This document shows positions 42,281 to 50,474 of a stretch of 64,000 nucleotides of DNA, in pieces. The stretch comes from SXXH01 sp041165735 (GTDB taxonomy: Bacteria; Planctomycetota; UBA1135; GCA-002686595). The notes beneath the pieces were generated by a model that was not told the DNA's origin, ran no database searches, and was given only the letters and a program-made list of their open reading frames with translations. Position 1 is the first letter of the stretch. Every line of letters begins with the position of its first letter. The stretch lies in contig JBKDQQ010000043.1 in NCBI GenBank assembly GCA_046341775.1, positions 6,261 to 70,260 on the forward strand, given 5' to 3'. A program made the translations under genes and the position numbers.

Positions 42281-45109
42281 TCAGCGGCCAGGACGAGGCA
42301 TGGGGCGAGCCGGGCCAAGCTCGGAGCGGAGGGTGTGGAGCAACGCACGACCGGACGCTGCGTCGAGCTGCTCCGCGGGGAGACCGACCAGCGACGCTGC
42401 TTCAGCCAAGCGAGGCAGCGCTGCTTGCACTGCTCCGCGCGACCACTCGCGCTGCGCCGCGACCGACAAGGTCTGCGCCAATTGGCGCCTCGCGACCTCG
42501 GATGCGGGCGCGCGCCGAAGGGCAAGGCGCGCAACGGCTACGGCCTGCTCGAGCAAGGCATCGCCAGCCGGCGTGGGCAGGCGACCAAGGCGAGTCTCCC
42601 AGTAGGTGCTAGGGTCGTCCTCCTCGCGCACCAGGTGCTCGAAGCGCGCAGCGACGCCTTCGCGACCGTCGTCGCGCAACCCCTCCCGCAGCAAGGCATC
42701 CGCCACCATCGACAGGACCTGCGAGGCCGCGCCATCGTCCGCCAGCGCCGCATCGAGCGCCGCGGCGAGCCGCGGTCCATCCACGCGGCTGGCACGCCCG
42801 AGGCGCCACTCGAAGACACCGTCGATGGCGTCCGGCAGGTCGCGATCGAGTCCATCGCGCGTGCCGCGGATGCCACCCACGACCCGGCCTGCGTCGATGC
42901 TCGCCGCCACGACGAGTTCGTCGGCGGCTTCGGTTTCCGCGCGACGCAGGAGCAGCGCGTGGGAGCGGGCGAGGTGGCAGCGCGCGCGCCAAGCGCGAGC
43001 GCTGTCCGCAAGCCATGCGTGCGCCTCCGCGGCTTCGAAGGCGCGCGCCGCGCGCGAGGCGGCCGCCAGGGATTCGTCGATCTGCAGGCGACGCCGCAGG
43101 ACCTCGGCGTGGAAGAGCTCGGCCGAGCCGAGGTACCACGCGCCGATGCCATCGTCCGCGGCGCCAGTCGGGGGGTGCAGGCCTGCCACGCGCCGCGCCA
43201 CCGCGACCGCCCATTCGACGCGGCCGAGCCGCCAGCCGGCGTCGTGCAGCGCCGCGCGCAGCGCGTTGCTGCCGGGGAGACGGGCGACAGCCGCTTCGAG
43301 CACTTCGCCCTCGGTGGCGACCCCTGACCAGATGCGCGCCGCGCTGGCCAAGGCCAGCCAATCGGCCTCGCCGGCGCGCGAGGAGCAGGCGACCGCGGCC
43401 GCGGCGCGCACCGTGCGCACGATGCGCGCGACCTCCGCGCGCGGGTCCAAGGTGGCGAATGCCTCGGAACCGATGGGCGGCGCGGCCGCCGCCACGCGCA
43501 GTCCGGCGTCCACCAGCCAACGCGCATCCTCCGCGAAGGCGGGATCCTCGGCGGCGAGCACGAATGCGGCCCCGTCCGCGGAAAGCCACGAGCGCAGGCG
43601 CGCCGCGCGCGACGAGTCGGCGGGAACGCGGGCGCGCAGGGCCTCGGTCGCGATGCGCTCCTGCTCGGCGTGTTCCCCCAGCCAGTAGGCGACGCGCGCA
43701 CGCTCGGCCGAAAGCACCGCGGGATCCGCTCCCGCGGCCAGCGCGCGTTCATGCCACGAGCGAGCATCGCGCAGCAACAGGTCCGCACCCGCTTGGGCCG
43801 CAGCGATGCGCTGGCGCGCCAACGCAAGGCAGGCAGCGGCGAGGCGCGCCATGGCGCGCGGATCGTCGGCGGCCGCCTCCAGCTGCGTTTCGGCCTCGGC
43901 CAGTTCACGCTCGGGATCGGCGACCGCAGGCGTGGCGTCCACGGCGATCGGCGGCAGGTCCATGCAAGCCCACAACCGCGACACCTGCAGGGCTCCGGGC
44001 AAGTCGACCGGACCACCCTCGGAACGCACCGCCTCGAGCAACTCGGCGAGGCGCTCCTCGCCGATCGCTCGGGAAAGGCCTCGTTCCACCACCGCGCGGC
44101 GCGGAGCGGAACCAAAGGCGAGGATGCCGAGGATCCACGCGCGGCCCGCCTCGTCGTCGGCCCACTGGCGCGCAAGGAGCTCGTCCAAGGCGAGCTGCGA
44201 CTCCGACGCCGGAAGTGCGAGCTCCGGAGCGTGCGCCAGTCGCCCGTCCGCGAGCGGACGCACCGGCGTGCTGGAACGCAGCCAACGACCGAAGGCGCAT
44301 AGTTCCGGCAAGCGCTGAGACTCTCGTGCACGCCGGAACGCCTCCGCCAAGAGCACGCGGCTGGCGTCCGGCCTGCCGATGGCGGCCACGCAGGCTTCCA
44401 ACGCCAAGTCGGGGTTCGATTCGGCGGTCGCGCGCAACGCGGCGCGCAGGGTGCTTTCGTCGGCCAGCGCGTCGAAGGCCAGCAAGGCCTGCGCGTTGGC
44501 GCGCGCCGAGCGCTCGTCGGCGAGCATGCGCCAGGCGACGAGGTCGCCCCGGGCGAGCGCGGCGGAGTCCACCACCAATTCCGGCCACGGCTCGAGTCCG
44601 CGCGCGGCCTCGGCCAAGGCGCGGTCCAGTTCGCGCATGTCGAACAGGTAGTACAAGTCGAAGCGCTTGTCGCCGTCCGGATCGACCAGCGCGTGGCGCG
44701 GACTGACGCGCGGCTCGGCGAGGAAGGCGTCGAAGATGGCGGGCTCGAGGGCGATGTGCTCGCCGCAGGTCACTTGCCCGAAGCGCGGGCAAGCGATGCG
44801 CCGTCCGTGCTCGTCGGCGTCGCGCGGGTTGTGCCGCACGGGACTGCCGAGCACGCAGACGAATCCGCGCGTGGCGGCCACGAAGTCCGGATCGCGGTAG
44901 CGCTCGACCACGATGCGTTCGGAGGAGCTTTCGCCGTCGACATTGATGGCGACGAGCAGAGGACGCTCGCGGGTGGCCGCCAAGGTCCGCGCCGTGGCGA
45001 GGTCGCGCTGCCAGTCGATCTGCGCGGATTGCCCCGCGCCATTCGCGGGCGACCACGCCACCGCGAGCGCCATGGCGAGCGCCGCCAAGCGCGACGCGCA
45101 GCGCCTCAC
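42281..45109 (-). CDS. Large exported protein with a degenerate thioredoxin-like N-terminus and helical repeats
   Basis: 942 residues from GTG 45109. A signal peptide (residues 1-25, SRLAALAMALAVAWSPANGAG) is followed by a thioredoxin-fold-like stretch: WQRDLATARTLAATRERPLLVAINVD, then ERYRDPDFVAATRGFVCVLGSP. The usual WCxxC is absent; the position reads GESSSERI, so it is not a disulfide oxidoreductase. From about residue 160 on it is helical, with alternating helices that resemble TPR repeats, e.g. LAAACLALARQRIAAAQAGADLLLRDA and ARVAYWLGEHAEQERIATEALRA. The rest is unknown. It is coupled to the upstream CAP gene by a GTGA overlap and is the last gene of a three-gene envelope operon. Confidence 0.72.
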   Translation of the reverse strand: MRRCASRLAALAMALAVAWSPANGAGQSAQIDWQRDLATARTLAATRERPLLVAINVDGESSSERIVVERYRDPDFVAATRGFVCVLGSPVRHNPRDADEHGRRIACPRFGQVTCGEHIALEPAIFDAFLAEPRVSPRHALVDPDGDKRFDLYYLFDMRELDRALAEAARGLEPWPELVVDSAALARGDLVAWRMLADERSARANAQALLAFDALADESTLRAALRATAESNPDLALEACVAAIGRPDASRVLLAEAFRRARESQRLPELCAFGRWLRSSTPVRPLADGRLAHAPELALPASESQLALDELLARQWADDEAGRAWILGILAFGSAPRRAVVERGLSRAIGEERLAELLEAVRSEGGPVDLPGALQVSRLWACMDLPPIAVDATPAVADPERELAEAETQLEAAADDPRAMARLAAACLALARQRIAAAQAGADLLLRDARSWHERALAAGADPAVLSAERARVAYWLGEHAEQERIATEALRARVPADSSRAARLRSWLSADGAAFVLAAEDPAFAEDARWLVDAGLRVAAAAPPIGSEAFATLDPRAEVARIVRTVRAAAAVACSSRAGEADWLALASAARIWSGVATEGEVLEAAVARLPGSNALRAALHDAGWRLGRVEWAVAVARRVAGLHPPTGAADDGIGAWYLGSAELFHAEVLRRRLQIDESLAAASRAARAFEAAEAHAWLADSARAWRARCHLARSHALLLRRAETEAADELVVAASIDAGRVVGGIRGTRDGLDRDLPDAIDGVFEWRLGRASRVDGPRLAAALDAALADDGAASQVLSMVADALLREGLRDDGREGVAARFEHLVREEDDPSTYWETRLGRLPTPAGDALLEQAVAVARLALRRAPASEVARRQLAQTLSVAAQREWSRGAVQAALPRLAEAASLVGLPAEQLDAASGRALLHTLRSELGPARPMPRPGR

Positions 45110-46851
45110 GGCGCCAACTCCCGCTCGTGGTCGCGTCCCGCGCCGAAGTTCTGCGTCCAATAGGCGCCGGACAGCGCGCTGCCCATTTCGGCGTGCCCGG
45201 GGGCCAGCAGGTTGCGGTGGTGCCCGCTGCTCCACATCCAACCCACGTGCGTGTCCTCCGCGCCGGGCCGTCCCATGCTGCAGTTCTCGCCAGCGCCGCC
45301 CTCGCCGTAGCCGGCGAGCCGGAGCCGCTGCGCCACCGTGCGTCGCGTCGGGTCGTCCTCGTCGTGGCTCAACACGCCCACCTTGCTCATCCAATCGCTG
45401 TGGCCTTGCGCGGCCGATTGCAAGCGCGGATCGAAGGCCAGCGCGCGCCGACCAAGCATGACCCGGTACTCGTTGGTGATCGCGACCTGGTCGCGCTCCT
45501 CCACCGACAGTTGGGAGGCGGGGTCGTCGTACTTGCCTGCCTTGGGGTCCTTCAAGTAGCGAGCCGCGCGTTCGGCGTTCAGTCGCAGGACGGCGCGACT
45601 GCGCGCGATGTCGTCGCGTTGCGCCTTCGCCAGCGCGAAGCCTTGCAAGTCGACGCTCGGCAGTTCGAGGTCGAGCCACTCGAGCCAAGACGGCAGCGAA
45701 ACACCCGCACCCAGTTCGACCCCGTTGAGTCCCGCGCGCCGTCGCGCCCAACGCACCTCGTCCAAGGCGGCGCGGAACTCGGCGGGGAGCTTCACGACCG
45801 GGTTCCGGTTCCACAACTCGCGCACCGCCTCCACCAGCCGCATGACCTCGCGCTGCACGCCCGCGTACAGCTTGGCGCGGTCCGGCGGACATTCGGGAGG
45901 GTTGTAGGGATAGAAGTAGCGGTCCTCGTCGAAGATCAGCGCCAGGGCGGCTTGGCGACGTTCCGCGAGGTCGCGCGCCTCGTCCGCCAAGCGCGCCAAT
46001 TGAGCCAGCGTGCCGCGCTTGCCCAACTCGTCGACGGCCGCTTCGCAGCGCGCGCGCAAGCCGACCATGGCCGCGGCCTTGCCGTCCTCTCCGAACGCCA
46101 ACAGGGCGTCGAAGGCCGCGTCGCGCCCCTTGGGCTTGGCCTTGCGCAGGGCCTCGACCTGCTCGGCGAGTCCAGCGGCGCGCTCCAGCACCTCCGCATC
46201 GTCGACGCGCACCCACCGACCGCCCTCGAAGCGGTACCCGCGCTCGGGTTGCGGTTCGCCGCGGGTGCGCGCGACGAGCGACCACGCCTCGGCCGCCGGA
46301 ACGACGCCCCGCTCGACGAGCAATCCGAGGTCCGCCAGCGCGGCGCGCACGTCCTTGGGCGTCTGGCGGGCGATGCGCTCGTGCACGAGGCCTAGTCGCG
46401 CCGGCGTCGACACCTTGGCCACCTTGACGAGGGCCTCCAGCAACATGAAATCCACCTCCAGCCACGGCACGACGGCGGCGGTGGTCTGGAGTTCCTTTTC
46501 GTTGGCGCTGACGAGGCCGGCCTCGCGCATCGCGTCGCGCCGCAGGCTGCATGCCTCGGCCACCTCGCGCCGCAGTTGGAGGCGCAACTCGACGGAGCGC
46601 GCCCGATCCCCGGCCGCGTCGCGCGCCGCGCCCGGGGCGAGGAGCGATGCCAACTCGATCCAAGTCGCCTGGGCCTCTCCGAGGCGACCGGCTCGCTCTT
46701 GACGCTCGGCGCGCAAGTCGAGGGTGGCGGCGCGCTCGAGCTCGGCGGCAGAGGGCGTGGCTTGGACGGCCGAAGCACCACGTGCGAGCGCTCCGATGAG
46801 CGTCAGCGCGCACACGAGGCAGGCAAGACTCTTGAGCAGTCGGGCGTGCAT
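45106..46851 (-). CDS. Exported CAP/SCP-domain protein
   Basis: A 581-residue protein with a signal peptide (LLKSLACLVCALTLIGALARGASA). The first 420 residues are helical. The C-terminal CAP domain has NEYRVMLGRRALAFDPRLQSAAQGHSDWMSKVGVLSH, GYGEGGAGENCSMG and the family signature GWMWSSGHHRNLLAPGHAEMGSA, with the two His and the Glu of the CAP cavity. CAP domains in bacteria bind lipids, peptides or divalent metal. The N-terminal domain is unknown. It follows the VWA gene by 17 bases and couples to the thioredoxin-like gene. Confidence 0.82.
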   Translation of the reverse strand: MHARLLKSLACLVCALTLIGALARGASAVQATPSAAELERAATLDLRAERQERAGRLGEAQATWIELASLLAPGAARDAAGDRARSVELRLQLRREVAEACSLRRDAMREAGLVSANEKELQTTAAVVPWLEVDFMLLEALVKVAKVSTPARLGLVHERIARQTPKDVRAALADLGLLVERGVVPAAEAWSLVARTRGEPQPERGYRFEGGRWVRVDDAEVLERAAGLAEQVEALRKAKPKGRDAAFDALLAFGEDGKAAAMVGLRARCEAAVDELGKRGTLAQLARLADEARDLAERRQAALALIFDEDRYFYPYNPPECPPDRAKLYAGVQREVMRLVEAVRELWNRNPVVKLPAEFRAALDEVRWARRRAGLNGVELGAGVSLPSWLEWLDLELPSVDLQGFALAKAQRDDIARSRAVLRLNAERAARYLKDPKAGKYDDPASQLSVEERDQVAITNEYRVMLGRRALAFDPRLQSAAQGHSDWMSKVGVLSHDEDDPTRRTVAQRLRLAGYGEGGAGENCSMGRPGAEDTHVGWMWSSGHHRNLLAPGHAEMGSALSGAYWTQNFGAGRDHERELAP

Positions 46852-46868
46852 GGACGGCGCCAAGTCTA

Positions 46869-48617
46869 CTACCCGCCCGCGGGCGCGTCGGCTACGCCCG
46901 CCCGGCCCGCCCCACCTGCACGGCGTTGCTCCGGCACCGCGCGCGAAGCACCGCCCCGACCAGCACCCGCATCGTCGTTGGTCGCGCCCAGCAAGTCCTC
47001 GTAGCGGACGCGCCGCGCCACGCCGCCGGTGGCCGCGCAGAACCCGGACCAGCGCGCCGCGATGGCGGGCTTGCAGTCGACCAACAAGGCGTCGACCGCC
47101 AATTGCCGCGGGACATTGCGATCGAGGATCCGGTCGAAGAGCAGCCCGAGCTCGTGCCGCTCGCCGCCGGTGGGCACGCCATCCGTGAGGACGCACACGC
47201 TGTCGATGTGCTCGTCGGCGAGCACGCTTTCGAAGGCCTCGAGGAAGTCCCCCGGCCCGGAGTCGCGTCGACCACCGAACCACTCCAGCGCCTGGCGCAG
47301 GCGCGACGAGTCGAGGGGCACCGCCGCGCGCTCCCAAGGAATGGGGCGGGCCGTGTAGGGCACGAGTTGCACGCGTGCGCCACGGGGCAGCGATTCCAAG
47401 GCTGCGGCCAGCGCGCGGTCGACCAGTTCCTTGCGCGTCCAATCCCCGACCTTGGCCGACCACATCGAACCCGAGAGGTCGACGAGGAAGGCGACGCGAT
47501 CGGAGACGAGCGGCAGCCCGGAGAAGTGCGCGCCTGTGACCGGTCGCAGGTCCGCGCCGGCGGAGCGTGTGGCGACACCTCCCGTCCAAGCCGCGACATC
47601 CGCGGCCCAGGCCGCTTGGTCCTCCCCGCGATCGACTCCCAGTTCGTTGGCCAATTCGAGGCGCAGCCGATGGCGCAAGCGTGGTTGCGTCTCGCGCGCC
47701 AGGCGATCCGCCAGCGCGCGCAGCGCCCCGCGATGCTCCAAGGATCCGAGCACCGCGATGGCAGCGGTGCGCACGGCATCCTCGGGATCGTCGATCGCTG
47801 GCGCGGCCAGTTCCAAGGCCAACACCTGGGTGCAACCGCGCAGGCTGCTCGCCGCCGCGGCGCGACGCGCCGGATCCGGCGACCGCAAGGCCGCTCGCAC
47901 GGATTCCTCGGCCTCGTGCGGCGCTACCCGCCACGCCAAGCGCCACGCGAGGGCTTGCAGGACAGGATCGCGTCCACGGAAGGCCTGACGCGCCACAAAG
48001 GCAGCATCCTCGCGTTCGTCGGGATCGAGTCGTCCAGCCTCCGCGCGGCGCAGGAGCGCCGACAGGGCGCAGCGTGCGACTTCGCCATCCTCGTCCTTGG
48101 CGAGGTTGGCGAGCCACGCGATGCGCACCGGCAACGCGGAGCGACCGAGGAGCTCCGCCACGCGCGCGCGCACCACCGGATCGCGCTCGTTCAGGAGTGG
48201 CGCAAGGCGTGCCAGCCGCGCCGCGTCGCCGCGCGTCGCGAGCACGAGCAACGCCTCGTCCCCCACGATGGCGCGCGGGTCGCGCAGGGCTTCCACGACC
48301 AGTCCCCACGCTTCGTCGCCACCCAGGTTCGCCGCTTGGCGCACCGCCCAAGCACGAGTCTCGGGGCGACCATCACGCGCAGCGCGTTCGATCTCCTTCC
48401 ACTCGAGCGGCCTGGCCGCTGCGGGCGTGACACCCGCGGCATCGCCGCCCGTCACAGCCGCACCCGTCACAGCTGCACCCGTCGCAGTCGCGCACGCCGC
48501 AACTGGGCGGGGCTCACGAGCGGAATTGGACGGGGCGCCCGCCGACGCGACGGCCGCCAAGGCGCAGGCGAGCAGGGCGGCCACGAGGATGGCGCGACGC
48601 AGCCACGACCGCCGCAC
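46869..48617 (-). CDS. HEAT-repeat and von Willebrand A-domain exported protein
   Basis: A 582-residue protein. GTG 48617 opens onto a signal peptide (WLRRAILVAALLACALAAVASA). HEAT-type repeats fill residues 80-330, e.g. ARAWAVRQAANLGG, LVVEALRDPRAIVGDEALLVLATRG and AAASSLRGCTQVLALELAAPAI. The C-terminal VWA domain has an intact MIDAS: DLSGSMW (DxSxS) and, later, VLTDGVPTGG. VWA domains with MIDAS bind protein partners through a metal ion. The frame is open for another 120 codons upstream, but that part reads through repetitive sequence and overlaps the divergent gene's leader. It is the first gene of the VWA, CAP, thioredoxin-like operon. The partner is unknown. Confidence 0.8.
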   Translation of the reverse strand: MRRSWLRRAILVAALLACALAAVASAGAPSNSAREPRPVAACATATGAAVTGAAVTGGDAAGVTPAAARPLEWKEIERAARDGRPETRAWAVRQAANLGGDEAWGLVVEALRDPRAIVGDEALLVLATRGDAARLARLAPLLNERDPVVRARVAELLGRSALPVRIAWLANLAKDEDGEVARCALSALLRRAEAGRLDPDEREDAAFVARQAFRGRDPVLQALAWRLAWRVAPHEAEESVRAALRSPDPARRAAAASSLRGCTQVLALELAAPAIDDPEDAVRTAAIAVLGSLEHRGALRALADRLARETQPRLRHRLRLELANELGVDRGEDQAAWAADVAAWTGGVATRSAGADLRPVTGAHFSGLPLVSDRVAFLVDLSGSMWSAKVGDWTRKELVDRALAAALESLPRGARVQLVPYTARPIPWERAAVPLDSSRLRQALEWFGGRRDSGPGDFLEAFESVLADEHIDSVCVLTDGVPTGGERHELGLLFDRILDRNVPRQLAVDALLVDCKPAIAARWSGFCAATGGVARRVRYEDLLGATNDDAGAGRGGASRAVPEQRRAGGAGRAGVADAPAGG

Positions 48618-49043
48618 TTCGCTCGCGCGGTCGGGCGCGCAGTCGAGCGCGCGCGCAGGTGCTTGCCCGGCGAAAGGACGCAACCTCCCAATCAGGGCGC
48701 GGCGCGTGCCCACCCCAGGAACCAGACGCGAACTCAAACGCGAGGTCAGGCCCGAAATCAGGCCATGATTCAGGCCTGAAATCAGGCGCGAGTGCCGGCG
48801 CGCTCCTGCCGAGTCCCCGGAGTGTTGCGCGGGAAGAACCGCTGGCGAGTTCGCGGTCTCCTTCCCACTGGCCTTCCCGGTGTCGTTCCCGATGTCGTTC
48901 CCGGTGTCGTTCCCAGAACCCACGCGCCGGTTGCGACCCTGATCGCCCTTGCGGGCCCGCCGCTGAATGCTGGTGCTTCCCATGGCATCCTTATGGACGC
49001 TCGCCGCGCGCCGCGCGTGGCAGGCATTCGCAGGAACCTCGGC
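48618..49043. other. Divergent spacer of 426 bases with repeats
   Basis: It separates the divergent VWA and beta-lactamase-like genes and must hold both promoters. A 12-bp tandem repeat lies at 48874-48909. Around 48743-48787 there is nested sequence with CAGGCC/GGCCTG symmetry (TCAGGCC...ATGATTC...AGGCCTGAAATCAGGC). I could not identify -10/-35 elements. Confidence 0.55.
48874..48909. repeat. 12-bp tandem repeat, three copies
   Basis: TTCCCGGTGTCG, TTCCCGATGTCG and TTCCCGGTGTCG run end to end at 48874-48909, and a fourth partial TTCCC follows. It lies in the divergent spacer. Translated on the minus strand it would read Asn-Asp-Thr-Gly repeats. Confidence 0.85.
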
Positions 49044-50345
49044 ATGACCAGCTGCACCTTGCTCCTCGTGGCCTTCGCCTTGTTCGACACCCAGGCGGGA
49101 GGTCCCATGCCCGCCGAACAGATGGCGCCCGCGGCGCAGCGCGTGCTCGACGCGACACGCGCCGAGGACGAGGACGCGCGACTGCGCGCCTGGATCGCCC
49201 AAGGCGGTCGCATGCGCGTCGCGGTGGCCGCGGGCGCGGCCCCCCGGGACGAGCGCGAGCCGCTGGCGCTGGAAGCGCTCTCGCATTCGTTCATCGCCGC
49301 GCTCGCGCTGCGCTTGTGCGAGGAGGGCAAGCTGCAACTCGAGCAGCCGCTGGGCGAAGTGATGGGCGGACTCGATCCGGGCATCGCCGCCGGCAATCTG
49401 CTCGACGCGCTGGGCGGCCGCCTGCGCGTGCCGTCGACGCCCGCCCTCGCCGATGCCGCCGCCGAGGCGCGCGACCACGCCGGCTGGGCGGCGCTGTTCA
49501 AGCCCGCGGGACCGCTGCGCAGCGGACACGATCCCGACGACGCCTCGTGGGCCATCGCCGCGCGCGCCTGCGAAATCGGCGGCGGGGCGACCCTGATGGA
49601 GCTCTTGCACCAGAAGGTGTTCGCCCCGCTGGAATTGGTCGCCACGGTGGCGGCGCCGCGCAAGGAGCGCCCGGACTGCATCGAGCTGCCCTACTCGCGA
49701 CCCTACTCGCGACCGGGGTTGTCGCCGCGCTCCAGCGTGGAGCTGCTCTCCTCGCCGCAGGAACTGGCGCAGTGGATGCAGATCCTGCTCGAGCGACGAC
49801 TCCTGAGCGACGCGTCGACGCGCCGCTACATGAATCCGCTGCCGCTCGCCGACGGCAACTCGAGCCATTGCGGCCTCGGCATCGCGCAGTCGAAGGTCGC
49901 CGGATTGAAGCGCTACCGCATGGGCTCCGCGCGCGGAGCCCGGCAACTCGAGCTGTCGTTCTGGTCCGGCTCGGGGTTGTGCATCGTCGTCGAGGCCGAG
50001 GCGCTCGACCTTCCCATCGAACTCGTCGGGCGCCGGTTGGCGCTCGAGCTCCTCCAAGCGCGCCAGAAGGCGGAAGCGCCAGTCGCGCACGATCCGGCGC
50101 GAGCCGCGCTCGTGGCCGGACGCTGGAACCTCTCCGGGCGCGAGTTCGAGCTCGTCGCGGGCGCGACGGCGCTGGAGCTGGTCGAGGCCGGGCGGCGGCT
50201 CCAACTCATCCCGCTCGCCTCCGGCGCGTGGACTTCGCCCGAGGACCCCGAGGCGCGCTGGATCCCGCCGGGCGGCGGCGAGCCGGCGCGCGAGTTGATC
50301 GTCGAACGCGGCGGCTACCCCTCGACCGCGCGCCGCGCGCCCTGA
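49044..50345 (+). CDS. Serine beta-lactamase-family homologue with a degenerate active site
   Basis: A 433-residue protein with a signal peptide from ATG 49044 (MTSCTLLLVAFALFDTQA). The stretch ALEALSHSFIAALALRLCEEGKLQLEQPL aligns with the SxxK helix of class C beta-lactamase and esterase homologues, whose usual form is S*-x-x-K-S-F-T. Here the catalytic Ser is Ala and the Lys is His, so it is probably a pseudoenzyme. GLGIAQSKV and the segment with LSFWSGSGLCIVVEAEALD fit the C-terminal half of the fold. The extra about 100 residues (GRWNLSGREFELV) resemble a lipocalin-like tail found in some such proteins. Upstream in-frame ATG 48993 is possible. Confidence 0.72.
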   Translation: MTSCTLLLVAFALFDTQAGGPMPAEQMAPAAQRVLDATRAEDEDARLRAWIAQGGRMRVAVAAGAAPRDEREPLALEALSHSFIAALALRLCEEGKLQLEQPLGEVMGGLDPGIAAGNLLDALGGRLRVPSTPALADAAAEARDHAGWAALFKPAGPLRSGHDPDDASWAIAARACEIGGGATLMELLHQKVFAPLELVATVAAPRKERPDCIELPYSRPYSRPGLSPRSSVELLSSPQELAQWMQILLERRLLSDASTRRYMNPLPLADGNSSHCGLGIAQSKVAGLKRYRMGSARGARQLELSFWSGSGLCIVVEAEALDLPIELVGRRLALELLQARQKAEAPVAHDPARAALVAGRWNLSGREFELVAGATALELVEAGRRLQLIPLASGAWTSPEDPEARWIPPGGGEPARELIVERGGYPSTARRAP

Positions 50346-50442
50346 TTCGCTGCGTTTCGCGCCCACGCGCACCGCGCGCCCGCCTTGGGCGCGGTGCGCA
50401 TCCAAGGCCCGCGCGCGCCGCTCCGCCGAGCGGGCGCGCTCT

Positions 50443-50458
50443 GTCAAATTAATTTAAC
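50443..50458. repeat. GTC-N10-GAC dyad, copy 7 (convergent spacer)
   Basis: GTCAAATTAATTTAAC is palindromic except for one base (AAC instead of GAC) and lies in the short convergent spacer after 50345. It is followed by AGAG as in copies 3, 5 and 6. Confidence 0.55.
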
Positions 50459-50474
50459 AGAGCGCGCCGCGGGC

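Noticed and set aside
48983..50447. Long N-terminal extension of the VWA protein
   Set aside because: The frame continues over the divergent gene's leader and contains the 12-bp repeat read as Asn-Asp-Thr-Gly; the GTG at 48617 opens directly on a signal peptide.
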